DNA of 64,000 nucleotides from Massilia rhizosphaerae. Lineage in GTDB: Bacteria; Pseudomonadota; Gammaproteobacteria; Burkholderiales; Burkholderiaceae_D. The DNA lies in the NCBI RefSeq assembly GCF_016093545.1, contig NZ_JADKYX010000007.1, forward strand, positions 218,376 through 282,375, written 5' to 3'. This document shows positions 17,281 through 25,715 of this stretch, one piece after another. The notes beneath the pieces were generated by a model. It saw only the letters and a program-made list of their open reading frames with translations, was not told the origin of the DNA and made no database searches. The translations under genes were made by a program, and so were the position numbers. Position 1 is the stretch's first letter; every line of letters starts with the position of its first letter.

Positions 17281-19515
17281 TCAGCCGCCCACGCTCTCCA
17301 GCGCCTTGTTGAACGTGGCGCTCGGACGCATCACGGCCTTGACCTTGGCGTTGTCCGGCTTGTAGTAGCCGCCGATGTCGACCGGCCTGCCCTGGATCTC
17401 GATCAGTTCCGACACGATCTTTTGCTCGTTCTCGGCCAGTTGCTTGGCCAGCGGCGCGAAGTAGGCGGCCAGTTCGGCGTCCTCGGTCTGCGCGGCCAGT
17501 TCCTGGGCCCAGAACAGCGACAGGTAGAACTGGCTGCCGCGGTTGTCGAGTTCACCGGTCTTCGGCGACGGCGACTTGCGGTTGTCCAGCAGCTTGCCCG
17601 TGGCGGCGTCCAGCGTCTTGGCCAGCAGCTTGGCTTTCGCGTTGCCGGTCTTGATGCCGAGGTCCTCGAAGCTCACGGCCAGCGCGAGGAATTCGCCCAG
17701 CGAGTCCCAGCGCAGGTGGTTTTCCTCGGTCAGCTGCTGCACGTGCTTCGGTGCCGAACCGCCGGCGCCCGTCTCGTACATGCCGCCGCCGGCCATCAGC
17801 GGGACGATCGACAGCATCTTGGCGCTGGTGCCCAGTTCCAGGATCGGGAACAGGTCGGTCAGGTAGTCGCGCAGGATGTTGCCGGTCACCGAGATGGTGT
17901 CCAGGCCGCGGAACGCGCGCTCCAGCGTGAAGCGCATCGCGCGCACCTGCGACATGATCTGGATGTCCAGGCCTTCCGTATCGTGATCCTTCAGGTAGGT
18001 CTTGACCTTCTTGATCAGCTCATTCTCGTGCGGACGGTACGGATCCAGCCAGAACACGGCCGGCATGCCGGAGTTGCGGGCACGGGTGACGGCCAGCTTG
18101 ACCCAGTCGCGGATCGGCGCGTCCTTCACCTGGCACATGCGCCAGATGTCGCCCTTCTCGACGTTCTGCGACAGCAGCACTTCGCCCGTCGCCAGGTCGG
18201 TGATGTTGGCCACGCCGTCTTCCTGCACTTCGAAGGTCTTGTCGTGCGAGCCGTATTCCTCGGCCTGCTGGGCCATCAGGCCGACGTTCGGGACGGTGCC
18301 CATCGTGCGCGGGTCGAAGGCGCCATGCCATTTGCAGAAGTTGATGATCTCCTGGTAGATGCGGGCGAACGTCGATTCCGGGATCACGGCCTTGACTTCC
18401 TTCAGGCGGCCGTCGGCGCCATACATCTTGCCGCCGGCGCGGATCATCGCCGGCATCGACGCGTCGACGATCACGTCGTTCGGCGAGTGGAAGTTGGTGA
18501 TGCCCTTGGCCGAGTCGACCATCGCCAGCGCCGGGCGGTGTTCCTGGCAGGCGTGGATGTCGCGGATGATTTCTTCGCGCTGCGAATCCGGCAGCTTGGC
18601 GATCTTGTTGTACAGGTCGGCCATGCCGTTGTTGACGTTCACGCCCAGGCTGTCCAGCAGGGCGCCGTGCTTCTCGAACGCCTCCTTGTAGAACGTGCGG
18701 ACGCAGTGGCCGAACACGATCGGGTGCGACACCTTCATCATGGTCGCCTTCACGTGCAGCGAGAACATCACGCCGGTCTTGTGCGCGTCTTCGATCTGCT
18801 GTTCGTAGAACTCGAGCAGGGCCTTGCGGCTCATGAACATCGAGTCGATGATCTCGCCGTCCTTCAGCGCGACCTTCGGCTTCAGCACGATGGTTGCGCC
18901 GCTCTTCGTGACCAGTTCCATCTTGACGTCGCGCGCGCGGTCCAGCGTCATCGACTTTTCGCCGTGGTAGAAGTCGCCGTGCGTCATGTGCGACACGTGC
19001 GTGCGCGATGCCTGCGACCATTCGCCCATCGAGTGCGGGTTCTTGCGTGCGTATTCCTTGACGGCCTTCGGCGCGCGGCGGTCCGAGTTACCTTCGCGCA
19101 GGACCGGGTTCACCGAGGAACCGATGCACTTGCCGTAGCGGGCCTTGATCTCTTTTTCCTGGTCCGTCTTCGGGTCGGCCGGATAGTCGGGAATGTTGTA
19201 GCCCTTGCCCTGCAGTTCCTTGATGGCCGCCTGCAGCTGGCCCACCGACGCCGAGATGTTCGGCAGCTTGATGATATTGGTCTCGGGCTGCAGCGTCTTC
19301 TTGCCGAGGTCCGTCAGCGTGTCCGGCACGCGCTGGTCCGGCGACAGGTAGTCGGCGAAGTTGGCGAGGATACGCGCCGCGACGGAGATGTCGCTCTCTT
19401 CGATGTGGATGCCGGCGGGTTTGGCAAACGTCTCGACGACGGGCAGGAAGGCGTGGGTGGCCAGCAGGGGCGCCTCGTCGGTTAGGGTGTAGATGATGGT
19501 CTGATCACTGCTCAT
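17281..19515 (-). CDS. icd: Isocitrate dehydrogenase, NADP-dependent, monomeric type
   Basis: 744 residues, the size of monomeric NADP-IDH. The protein contains the family segments [46 protein letters not shown] (substrate loop), [33 protein letters not shown] and [34 protein letters not shown], which are highly conserved. It catalyses oxidative decarboxylation of isocitrate to 2-oxoglutarate in the TCA cycle in the cytosol. It is a single-gene unit: a GTCTTATATAAGAC palindrome lies about 160 bases upstream and two terminators lie downstream. Confidence 0.97.
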   Translation of the reverse strand: MSSDQTIIYTLTDEAPLLATHAFLPVVETFAKPAGIHIEESDISVAARILANFADYLSPDQRVPDTLTDLGKKTLQPETNIIKLPNISASVGQLQAAIKELQGKGYNIPDYPADPKTDQEKEIKARYGKCIGSSVNPVLREGNSDRRAPKAVKEYARKNPHSMGEWSQASRTHVSHMTHGDFYHGEKSMTLDRARDVKMELVTKSGATIVLKPKVALKDGEIIDSMFMSRKALLEFYEQQIEDAHKTGVMFSLHVKATMMKVSHPIVFGHCVRTFYKEAFEKHGALLDSLGVNVNNGMADLYNKIAKLPDSQREEIIRDIHACQEHRPALAMVDSAKGITNFHSPNDVIVDASMPAMIRAGGKMYGADGRLKEVKAVIPESTFARIYQEIINFCKWHGAFDPRTMGTVPNVGLMAQQAEEYGSHDKTFEVQEDGVANITDLATGEVLLSQNVEKGDIWRMCQVKDAPIRDWVKLAVTRARNSGMPAVFWLDPYRPHENELIKKVKTYLKDHDTEGLDIQIMSQVRAMRFTLERAFRGLDTISVTGNILRDYLTDLFPILELGTSAKMLSIVPLMAGGGMYETGAGGSAPKHVQQLTEENHLRWDSLGEFLALAVSFEDLGIKTGNAKAKLLAKTLDAATGKLLDNRKSPSPKTGELDNRGSQFYLSLFWAQELAAQTEDAELAAYFAPLAKQLAENEQKIVSELIEIQGRPVDIGGYYKPDNAKVKAVMRPSATFNKALESVGG

Positions 19516-19672
19516 ACGCTTGTTCCTCGATGTGCGGGAAGGTTTCGAATACTAGTACTAAAAAAACGTCGGCTGTCCAGGCCACGGGTGCCAGCGTGGT
19601 GAACGGATCGAGGGATCATACTCCGTCAAACATCGATCCGGCGGCCTCGAACGTTTGTTATCACGAGACTAA

Positions 19673-19686
19673 GTCTTATATAAGAC
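19673..19686. promoter_or_regulatory. Perfect 14-bp palindrome GTCTTATATAAGAC upstream of icd
   Basis: The site is a perfect inverted repeat centred between 19679 and 19680, in the icd promoter region and AT-rich relative to its surroundings. Symmetric sites of this size are typical operators for FadR-like GntR or similar dimeric repressors that govern TCA and propionate genes in betaproteobacteria. The identity of the regulator is inference. Confidence 0.5.
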
Positions 19687-19778
19687 ATAGGACAGGCGCT
19701 ATTATTGCACGACCTTCGCGGATCGGATAGTGGTAAACCTTTTCGCGATGCGGGATGGGTGAGGCGGCTGCGCCGCCG

Positions 19779-20576
19779 CTACATCTGGCGGAACAGGTCC
19801 ACGTAGTTGCGGCTGACGACGAGCTGCTCGTCCCGGCCCTTGAGCCTGACGAGCAGGCGGCCGCGGAAATCCGTGCGCGTGCCGGCCACGTGGCGGGCCG
19901 CGACGATCACGCTGCGGTGGATCTGCCAGAACTGCTGCGGATCGAGCTGTTCGCGCAGCTGGCGCATCGGGGTGCGGATCAGGTGCTCGCCGTCGGCGAG
20001 ATACACGCTCGTGTACTTGTCGTTGCTCTGGAAGTAGATCACTTCGTCGATGGCGATCAGGCGCGTCTCCTGGCCTTGCGCGGCGCGGATCCATTGCAGC
20101 GGCGCGGCCGGCGCGGGTGCCGGTGCAGGCGTTGGCGCGCCCGCCACGCCGAGCTGGCGCAGCAGGCCGGCCAGCATGTCGGCGGCCGGTGCCGGGGCCG
20201 GCGCCGCCAGCGCGTCCTTGAGCCGGTCGACCGTGCGCCGCAGGCGTTCCAGGCGGATGGGTTTCAGCAGGTAGTCGAAGGCGGCGTGCTCGAACGCCTG
20301 CAGCGCGTACGCCTCGTGCGCCGTCGTGAACACGACGCGCGGCGCCCGATGTTCGTCCACCAGGCGGGCGGCGAGGTCCAGGCCGTTCAGGCCGGGCATC
20401 TGGATGTCGAGGAACACGACGTCGGGCGCCAGCTCGTCGATGAGGCGCAGCGCCTCGATGCCGTTGCCGGCGCGTCCGGCGACGTGCAGTTCCGGCCAGG
20501 CGGCGGCCAATTGTTCCTCGAGATAGGCCAGCAGGTGCGGTTCGTCGTCGGCAAGCAGGGCGCGGATGGGGGCGAT
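19779..20576 (-). CDS. LytTR-family response regulator with non-canonical start
   Basis: Receiver domain (about 1-125) followed by a Pro/Ala linker and a C-terminal LytTR DNA-binding domain (about 165-265, with YFQSNDKYTSVYLADGEHLIRTPMRQL and FWQIHRSVIV). The acidic pocket ALLADDEPH and the phosphoacceptor in VVFLDIQMPGLNG (D57), plus the Lys in FDYLLKPI, are intact. The first in-frame standard start is a TTG at 20510, but that would delete the acidic pocket. The frame upstream is open to a stop near 20615 and has no ATG, GTG or TTG there. The best candidate is ATC at 20576-20574 after GAGGTGCCGCC, giving IAPIRALLADDE. It is probably translated from AUC or carries an ATG-to-ATC change. The partner is the upstream LytS-like kinase. 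Confidence 0.8.
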   Translation of the reverse strand: MAPIRALLADDEPHLLAYLEEQLAAAWPELHVAGRAGNGIEALRLIDELAPDVVFLDIQMPGLNGLDLAARLVDEHRAPRVVFTTAHEAYALQAFEHAAFDYLLKPIRLERLRRTVDRLKDALAAPAPAPAADMLAGLLRQLGVAGAPTPAPAPAPAAPLQWIRAAQGQETRLIAIDEVIYFQSNDKYTSVYLADGEHLIRTPMRQLREQLDPQQFWQIHRSVIVAARHVAGTRTDFRGRLLVRLKGRDEQLVVSRNYVDLFRQM

Positions 20577-20598
20577 GGCGGCACCTCGGTCGGAAGTC

Positions 20599-21708
20599 TC
20601 ATGCAGGGAGGAGCAGACGCGACGTCACGCCTCCGTCTTGGTTTTCAAGCAATTGTACTTGAGCGTTATTGCCGTGCAAGCTGCGCAGCCGCTCGCGCAG
20701 GTTCGACAATCCCACCCCGCCGCCCGGCCGCGGCGCCGCCGGCACGAGGCCGACGCCGTCGTCCCGCACTTCCACGCACAGGCCGGACTCGATGCGGCGC
20801 GCGCGCACGACAATGGTGCCGCCTGCCACCTTGGGCTCGATGCCGTGCATGACGGCGTTTTCCACGAGCGGCTGGATCAGCATCGGCGCGACGACGGCGT
20901 CGCGGCAGGACGCGTCCACGTCGATGTCGAAGCGCAGCCGATCGCCCATGCGCACCGTCAGCAGGTCCAGGTAGGCGCGGGCGAGGTCGATCTCGCTGCC
21001 CAGGGTGGCGTGGTCCGCGCGGCTGGCCGCCAGGCTCGCGCGCAGGAAGTCGATCAGGCGCTCGAGCATGTCGCGGGCCCGAGCGGGATCGGCGCCGATC
21101 AGGCTGACGACGTTGGCCAGCGTGTTGTACAGGAAGTGCGGCTCGATCTGGGCTTGCAGCGTGCGCAGCTTCGCTTCGGCCAGCAGGCGCGCGGCTTCGG
21201 CGATCCGTTCCTGCTGGCGCGCGGCCTCGATCTCGCGCGCCGCGCGGCGCTCGCCTGCCGCCAGCACGGCCGCCATCAGCAGCGCGACGGCGGCGGCGCC
21301 CGGCAGGTAGCGGGCCAGCGCGCCCGCGTGCAGCAGGGTGTCGAAGGTGCTGCGTCCGCCCAGCATGGCGTCGGCGGCGGCCATGCCGACGAGGGCGCAG
21401 CATGCCGTCAGCAGCAGCCGCGCGGCCCGCATCGCCGCGCCGCCGCGCGCCGGCGCGACGCGGCGCAGCAGGCGCACCATGCCGTGGATGAGGAAGCCGA
21501 CGACGTTCGACACCAGCAGCATCTCGGCCAGCAGCGCGCCGAGCGGGGCGCTGCTGCCGAACAGCTGGGCCGCGCCGGCCAGCGCGACGCCGATGATGCT
21601 GTTCCACACGAGGGTATAGACGAGGTTGCGCAGCGGCGATGGACGCCAGCGCCGGAAGGGCGCGAACGTGTCCAGCGGATGCATCGGGGGCGTGGCGGGT
21701 GTCGGCAT
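20599..21708 (-). CDS. LytS/AlgZ-type sensor histidine kinase
   Basis: 369 residues from the ATG at 21708 (MPTPATPPMHPLD), preceded by AGGAACG. Four hydrophobic helices lie between about 30 and 150. A cytoplasmic HisKA_7TM/His_kinase domain follows with the phospho-His box QAQIEPHFLYNTLANVVSLIGADP and a HATPase_c domain (PLVENAVMHGIEPK, VRDDGVGL, GVGLSNLRERLRSLHG). Such kinases phosphorylate a LytTR response regulator, here the next gene. The kinase stop is 22 bases before the proposed regulator start, so they form one operon. The signal is not visible. Confidence 0.9.
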   Translation of the reverse strand: MPTPATPPMHPLDTFAPFRRWRPSPLRNLVYTLVWNSIIGVALAGAAQLFGSSAPLGALLAEMLLVSNVVGFLIHGMVRLLRRVAPARGGAAMRAARLLLTACCALVGMAAADAMLGGRSTFDTLLHAGALARYLPGAAAVALLMAAVLAAGERRAAREIEAARQQERIAEAARLLAEAKLRTLQAQIEPHFLYNTLANVVSLIGADPARARDMLERLIDFLRASLAASRADHATLGSEIDLARAYLDLLTVRMGDRLRFDIDVDASCRDAVVAPMLIQPLVENAVMHGIEPKVAGGTIVVRARRIESGLCVEVRDDGVGLVPAAPRPGGGVGLSNLRERLRSLHGNNAQVQLLENQDGGVTSRLLLPA

Positions 21709-21827
21709 GGCGTTCCTGTGGCGGGCAGCTGGAAAAGCAGCCGGAACGTTACCACGGAAACAATGCCAAAAAGAAATCGGCAGGTAACGCGGGGCGTTCC
21801 TGCCGATGGAATCGAAACGGTGCGGGG

Positions 21828-22013
21828 TCAGCCGTAGGCAACCCAGCGCTGCGGAATCTCGATGCTGCCGCTCTGCGCGGCATCCGCGTACGCGCGCATT
21901 TCGGCGACGACGGCTTCGAGTTGTTCGTTGCTCGGGTTGGCGAGGAACCCCTTCATGCTCTCGTGCAGCGCGGCCTGCTGGTCGCGCCATTCATAACGGG
22001 ATGACTTGCTCAT
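21828..22013 (-). CDS. Small hypothetical protein, 61 aa
   Basis: MSKSSRYEWRDQQAALHESMKGFLANPSNEQLEAVVAEMRAYADAAQSGSIEIPQRWVAYG: a soluble, helical small protein with no signal or membrane segment. AAGGAGGG stands before the ATG. Its ATG overlaps the stop of a 16-codon upstream ORF (ATGA), so it should be translationally coupled to it. I do not recognise a family. It sits between the LytS kinase and the TetR repressor gene, on the same strand as both. Confidence 0.6.
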   Translation of the reverse strand: MSKSSRYEWRDQQAALHESMKGFLANPSNEQLEAVVAEMRAYADAAQSGSIEIPQRWVAYG

Positions 22014-22060
22014 GCACCCTCCTTGCGGCGAACTGCCGTCTTTGTACTTTTGTTGTTCAT
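22010..22060 (-). CDS. Tiny ORF of 16 codons coupled to the 61-aa gene
   Basis: MNNKSTKTAVRRKEGA, preceded by a near-perfect ribosome site AAGGAGGATGTC. Its TGA overlaps the ATG of the next gene by ATGA, and the Shine-Dalgarno sequence of the downstream gene lies inside its last codons. This looks like a leader or coupling peptide. The product is basic and hydrophilic. Too short for family evidence. Confidence 0.4.
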   Translation of the reverse strand: MNNKSTKTAVRRKEGA

Positions 22061-22138
22061 GACATCCTCCTTCAAAGCGCACAGGATGCCGTTTCCCTCC
22101 GGCTGAGTCGGTGCGATGACGCACATTGCCGAGGGGAA

Positions 22139-22804
22139 TCAGGACTGCGGCGGCAGGATGCTGTGATAGAACAGGTCGAGCCGGCCTTCGAGGTCGCGCA
22201 TGGCCTTTTCCGGATCCACGGTCCGGGGCGGGCGCATCAGGTTCATGAGGAATTCGCCGGTGATGGTGGCCATCAGGTGGCAGGGCAGCAGGTCGACCGG
22301 GACGCCGGGACGCATCTGGGCACGGATGTCCGGCCGGTCGAAGAAGCGCGCCAGCATCTCGCGGGTCTTGAGCGGGCCGCCGGTCCAGAACGCCTCGGCC
22401 AGTTCCGGATTCGTGGGCGCCTCGGCCAGCACGATGCGCTGCAGGTCGATGGCTTCCTGCGACGTGATCAGCGCGTACATCTGGTGCGCGAAGTCGTCCA
22501 GGATCTCGCGCAGCGGACGAGGGTCCGTTTCCATCGGCTGGCTGCGGAAGAAGCGGTGGCGCTTGGCGGCCAGCACGGCGCCCAGCAGCCCGGCCTTGCC
22601 GCCGAATTTCACGTAAATGGTGCGCACCGCGACGTGGGCCGCGCGGGCGATCGCTTCCAGGCTCGTCTTCGTATAACCGTTCTTGAGAAACAGCGTGCCG
22701 GCGATTTGCAGGAGTTCCTGCGTGCGCGCCTCCACGTCGGCGGCCTTGGGCCGGCCGGCGGCCTTGCCGGAGCATTCGGCCGCGTCATGCATATGTTTGT
22801 CCAT
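22139..22804 (-). CDS. TetR-family repressor, divergent to the efflux operon
   Basis: 221 residues from the ATG at 22804 (MDKHMHDAAE) after GGAG; an ATG at 22849 would extend it into the operator. The N-terminal helix-turn-helix is typical: ARTQELLQIAGTLFLKNGYTKTSLEAIARAAHVAVRTIYVKFGGKAGLL. The C-terminal ligand domain is variable. Its gene is divergent from emrA-emrB-nodT, and a palindrome AATGAAA-N8-TTTCATT lies between them, so it probably represses the efflux operon and itself until a toxic compound binds. Confidence 0.88.
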   Translation of the reverse strand: MDKHMHDAAECSGKAAGRPKAADVEARTQELLQIAGTLFLKNGYTKTSLEAIARAAHVAVRTIYVKFGGKAGLLGAVLAAKRHRFFRSQPMETDPRPLREILDDFAHQMYALITSQEAIDLQRIVLAEAPTNPELAEAFWTGGPLKTREMLARFFDRPDIRAQMRPGVPVDLLPCHLMATITGEFLMNLMRPPRTVDPEKAMRDLEGRLDLFYHSILPPQS

Positions 22805-22828
22805 GGGCTCCACTGTAGAACAATCTCG

Positions 22829-22881
22829 AATGAAATGCAACCGTTTCATTTCTTGACTTTGCCAAAAAGTTGTCCAATAAT
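22829..22881 (+). promoter_or_regulatory. Efflux operon promoter with TetR operator
   Basis: The inverted repeat AATGAAA (22829-22835) / TTTCATT (22844-22850) ends two bases before the -35 TTGACT (22853-22858). A 17-base spacer leads to the -10 AATAAT (22876-22881). This close-to-consensus promoter points to the efflux genes. A further TTTCATTTTCATT lies at about 22893-22907. The position of the repeat suits repression of both divergent genes. Confidence 0.65.
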
Positions 22882-22916
22882 GCGATTGACCAATTTCATT
22901 TTCATTCGGAGTTCAC

Positions 22917-24089
22917 ATGCCAGATACGCAAACCACGGTCGACCACAAGCCGACCGCCGCCGTTCCGCCGGGCGGTGCCGCCCCGGGCACCGCCCCATCG
23001 GCAGCGCAGGGTGCGCCCGCCAACGCCGCCAAGGCACCTCCGAAGCGCGTGCTGATCGTCGTCGGCCTGATCGCCGCCGCCGCGCTGGCCGCCGGCGGCC
23101 GCATGTGGTATCGCAGCCATTATTTCGTCGAGACGGAAAATGCCTACGTCACGGGGCACGTGCACCCGGTGTCGTCGCGCATTCCGGGTGTCGTCACGAA
23201 GGTCATGTTCGACGACAACCAGGTCGTCAAGGCGGGCGACGTGCTGGCTGAGCTGGACCCGGCCGACCAGCGCGTGAAGGTCGAGCAGATCGAGGCCCAG
23301 ATCGCCAGCGTGCAGCAGCAGATCGTGCAGGCCGGCGCCGCCATCGAGCAGGCCAGGGCGCAGGCGTCCGCCGCCCGCGCGCAGGTCGTGCAGGCCCAGG
23401 CCAACCTCGTGCGCGCCAGGCAGGACGCCGAGCGCTACGGCCAGCTGTACAACAGCCAGATGAAGGCCGTCTCGAAGGCCGAAGTGGACGCCGCCACCGC
23501 CGCGCGCGCGGGCGCCACGGCCGACGTCACGGCGCGCCGCGACAACGCCAACGCCGCCCAGGCCCAGATCACGGCCGCGACGTCCGCGCGCGACGTGCTC
23601 AAGGCGCAAGTGAAAGTGCTGCAGGCCCAGTTGCAGGACGCCCAGCAGCAGCTCGGCTACAACCGCATCGTCGCCCCCATCTCCGGCCGCATCGGCAAGC
23701 GCAGCGTGGAAGTCGGCGCGCGCGTGCAGCCGGGCCAGCAACTGGCCGCCATCGTGCAGGACGACGTGTGGGTGGTCGCCAACTTCAAGGAAACGCAGCT
23801 GCCGGGCCTCGTGCCGGGCCAGAAGGTCGACATCGAAGTGGACGCGCTGCCGAAGCACGAACTGGTCGGCCGCGTGGACAGCTTCTCGCCGGCGTCGGGC
23901 AACCAGTTCGCGCTGCTGCCGGCCGATAACGCGACCGGCAACTTCACCAAGATCGTCCAGCGCGTGCCCGTGAAGATCACGTTCGCGCCCGAAGACCTCA
24001 GGAAGTACGCGGGCCGCCTCGTGCCGGGCATGTCGACCGTCGTCGAGATCGACCTGCGCCAGAAGGCCCCGCAGCAAGCCGCCCAATAA
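22917..24089 (+). CDS. EmrA/HlyD-family efflux periplasmic adaptor
   Basis: 390 residues. The N-terminal cytoplasmic stretch is Ala/Pro-rich; one membrane helix lies at about 42-62 (VLIVVGLIAAAALAAGG). The biotinyl-lipoyl segment AYVTGHVHPVSSRIPGVVTKVMFDDNQVVKAGDVLAELDP is followed by a long coiled-coil hairpin (about 110-225), then a second lipoyl half (YNRIVAPISGRIGKRSVEVGARVQPGQQL) and a beta-barrel. It bridges the inner-membrane EmrB pump and the outer-membrane NodT protein. It is the first gene of the operon, 12 bases before the pump gene. Confidence 0.93.
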   Translation: MPDTQTTVDHKPTAAVPPGGAAPGTAPSAAQGAPANAAKAPPKRVLIVVGLIAAAALAAGGRMWYRSHYFVETENAYVTGHVHPVSSRIPGVVTKVMFDDNQVVKAGDVLAELDPADQRVKVEQIEAQIASVQQQIVQAGAAIEQARAQASAARAQVVQAQANLVRARQDAERYGQLYNSQMKAVSKAEVDAATAARAGATADVTARRDNANAAQAQITAATSARDVLKAQVKVLQAQLQDAQQQLGYNRIVAPISGRIGKRSVEVGARVQPGQQLAAIVQDDVWVVANFKETQLPGLVPGQKVDIEVDALPKHELVGRVDSFSPASGNQFALLPADNATGNFTKIVQRVPVKITFAPEDLRKYAGRLVPGMSTVVEIDLRQKAPQQAAQ

Positions 24090-24101
24090 CCGGAACCGAT
24101 C

Positions 24102-25703
24102 ATGTCCACGACGATCACCAAACCGATGGCGCCGCCGATGGCCCCGGCCAACGGCGCGCGCGTCGACGCGCGCACCTGGATCGCGGTGCTGGCCGGCATG
24201 CTCGGCGCGTTCATGGCGGTGCTCGACATCCAGATCACCAACTCCTCGCTGCGCGACATCCTCGGCACCCTGTCGGCCACGCAGGAAGAGGGTTCGTGGA
24301 TCTCGACCGCCTACCTGTGCGCCGAGATCGTGGTGATCCCGATGACGGCGCTGTTCGTGCGCGCCCTCGGCCAGCGCCGCTACCTGATGCTCACGACCGC
24401 GTTCTTCCTCGGCTTCTCGACCTTGTGCGGCACCGCGTGGAACCTCTCCAGCATGATCGTGTTCCGCATGCTGCAGGGCTTCACGGGCGGCGCGCTGATC
24501 CCGATGGCGATGACCCTCGTGATGACGCGCCTGCCCCCGGCCAAGCGCGCCGTCGGCATGGCCATGTTCGGCCTGACCGCCACGCTGGCGCCCGCGATGG
24601 GCCCGACCCTCGGCGGCTACCTGACGGAGTTGTACGGCTGGCCGTCGATCTTCTACATCAACTGGGTGCCGGGCGTGCTGCTCATCGCCGGCATGTACTG
24701 GGGCATCGACCGCGAGCCGATGAACCTGCAGACGCTGTACAAGGCCGACTGGCTCGGCATCGCCTTCATGGCGCTGGGCCTCGCGAGCCTGACGATCTTC
24801 CTGGAAGAGGGCAACTCGAACGACTGGTTCCAGTCGACCTTCATCATCACCTTCGCGGCGCTGGCGATCGTCGGCATCCTCGGCTGGGTCGTGACGAATT
24901 TTTCGCGCAGCGACCCGTTCGTGAACCTGGGCCTGTACGGCCACCGCAACTTCCTCGTCGCGACGGGGCTATCCGCGGTGATCGGCATGGGCCTGTACGG
25001 CTCGTCGTTCCTGCTGCCGCTGTTCCTCGGCCAGATCGCGGGCTATTCGCCGATGCAGATCGGCGAAGTGATCGCCTGGGTGGGCCTGCCGCAGCTGTTC
25101 GTGATGCCGTTCGTCGCGCGCCTGTCGCAGAAGATCGATAACCGCCTCCTGTGCTCGTTCGGCCTCGCGCTGTTCGGCGTCTCGTGCCTGATGAACGCGT
25201 ACATGGATGCCAACACGGGCTACGACCAGCTGATGCTGTCGCAGATCATCCGCGCGCTCGGCCAGCCGTTCGTGATGCTGACCCTGTCGAACTTCGCCAT
25301 GTCCGGCATCCAGCCGAAGGACATGCCGTCGGCGTCGAGCCTGTTCAACATGACCCGTAACCTGGGCGGCTCCGTCGGCATCGCCATGCTGGCGACGGCC
25401 CTCACGAACCGCGAGCACTTCCACTCGGAGCGCCTGGGCGAGTCGGTGTCGCTCTTCTCCAGCGTCACGCAGGCCCGCCTCGACGCGCTCACGGCGTCGT
25501 TCATCGCCAAGGGCTTCGACCCGGCGACCGCGGCCCAGCAGGCCATCGGCGCGATCGACCGCATCGTGCGCAGGGAATCGTTCGTGATGGCCTACAACGA
25601 TGGCTTCTTCATCGTCGGCGCCATTCTGCTGGGGGCGATCATCCCGCTGTGGTTCTCGGACAAGATCAAGTCGCCCAGCGGCGGCGGTGGCGGTGGCCAC
25701 TGA
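24102..25703 (+). CDS. EmrB/QacA-type drug:H+ antiporter (MFS DHA2)
   Basis: 533 residues, 14 predicted membrane helices. It has the family motifs LDIQITNSSLRDI in helix 1, GRRY-like LGQRRYLMLTTAFFLGFSTLCG, and the antiporter motif C segment TLAPAMGPTLGGYLTELYGWPSIFYIN. The C-terminus ends in Gly-rich SGGGGGGH. It exports lipophilic toxic compounds in exchange for protons. It needs the adaptor encoded upstream and the outer-membrane channel encoded downstream; the three genes are contiguous. Confidence 0.93.
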   Translation: MSTTITKPMAPPMAPANGARVDARTWIAVLAGMLGAFMAVLDIQITNSSLRDILGTLSATQEEGSWISTAYLCAEIVVIPMTALFVRALGQRRYLMLTTAFFLGFSTLCGTAWNLSSMIVFRMLQGFTGGALIPMAMTLVMTRLPPAKRAVGMAMFGLTATLAPAMGPTLGGYLTELYGWPSIFYINWVPGVLLIAGMYWGIDREPMNLQTLYKADWLGIAFMALGLASLTIFLEEGNSNDWFQSTFIITFAALAIVGILGWVVTNFSRSDPFVNLGLYGHRNFLVATGLSAVIGMGLYGSSFLLPLFLGQIAGYSPMQIGEVIAWVGLPQLFVMPFVARLSQKIDNRLLCSFGLALFGVSCLMNAYMDANTGYDQLMLSQIIRALGQPFVMLTLSNFAMSGIQPKDMPSASSLFNMTRNLGGSVGIAMLATALTNREHFHSERLGESVSLFSSVTQARLDALTASFIAKGFDPATAAQQAIGAIDRIVRRESFVMAYNDGFFIVGAILLGAIIPLWFSDKIKSPSGGGGGGH

Positions 25704-25715
25704 ACCCAAGGATTC

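Noticed and set aside
17422..19485. A 687-codon plus-strand frame over icd
   Set aside because: Antisense shadow of a highly conserved gene; no ribosome site or family motif.
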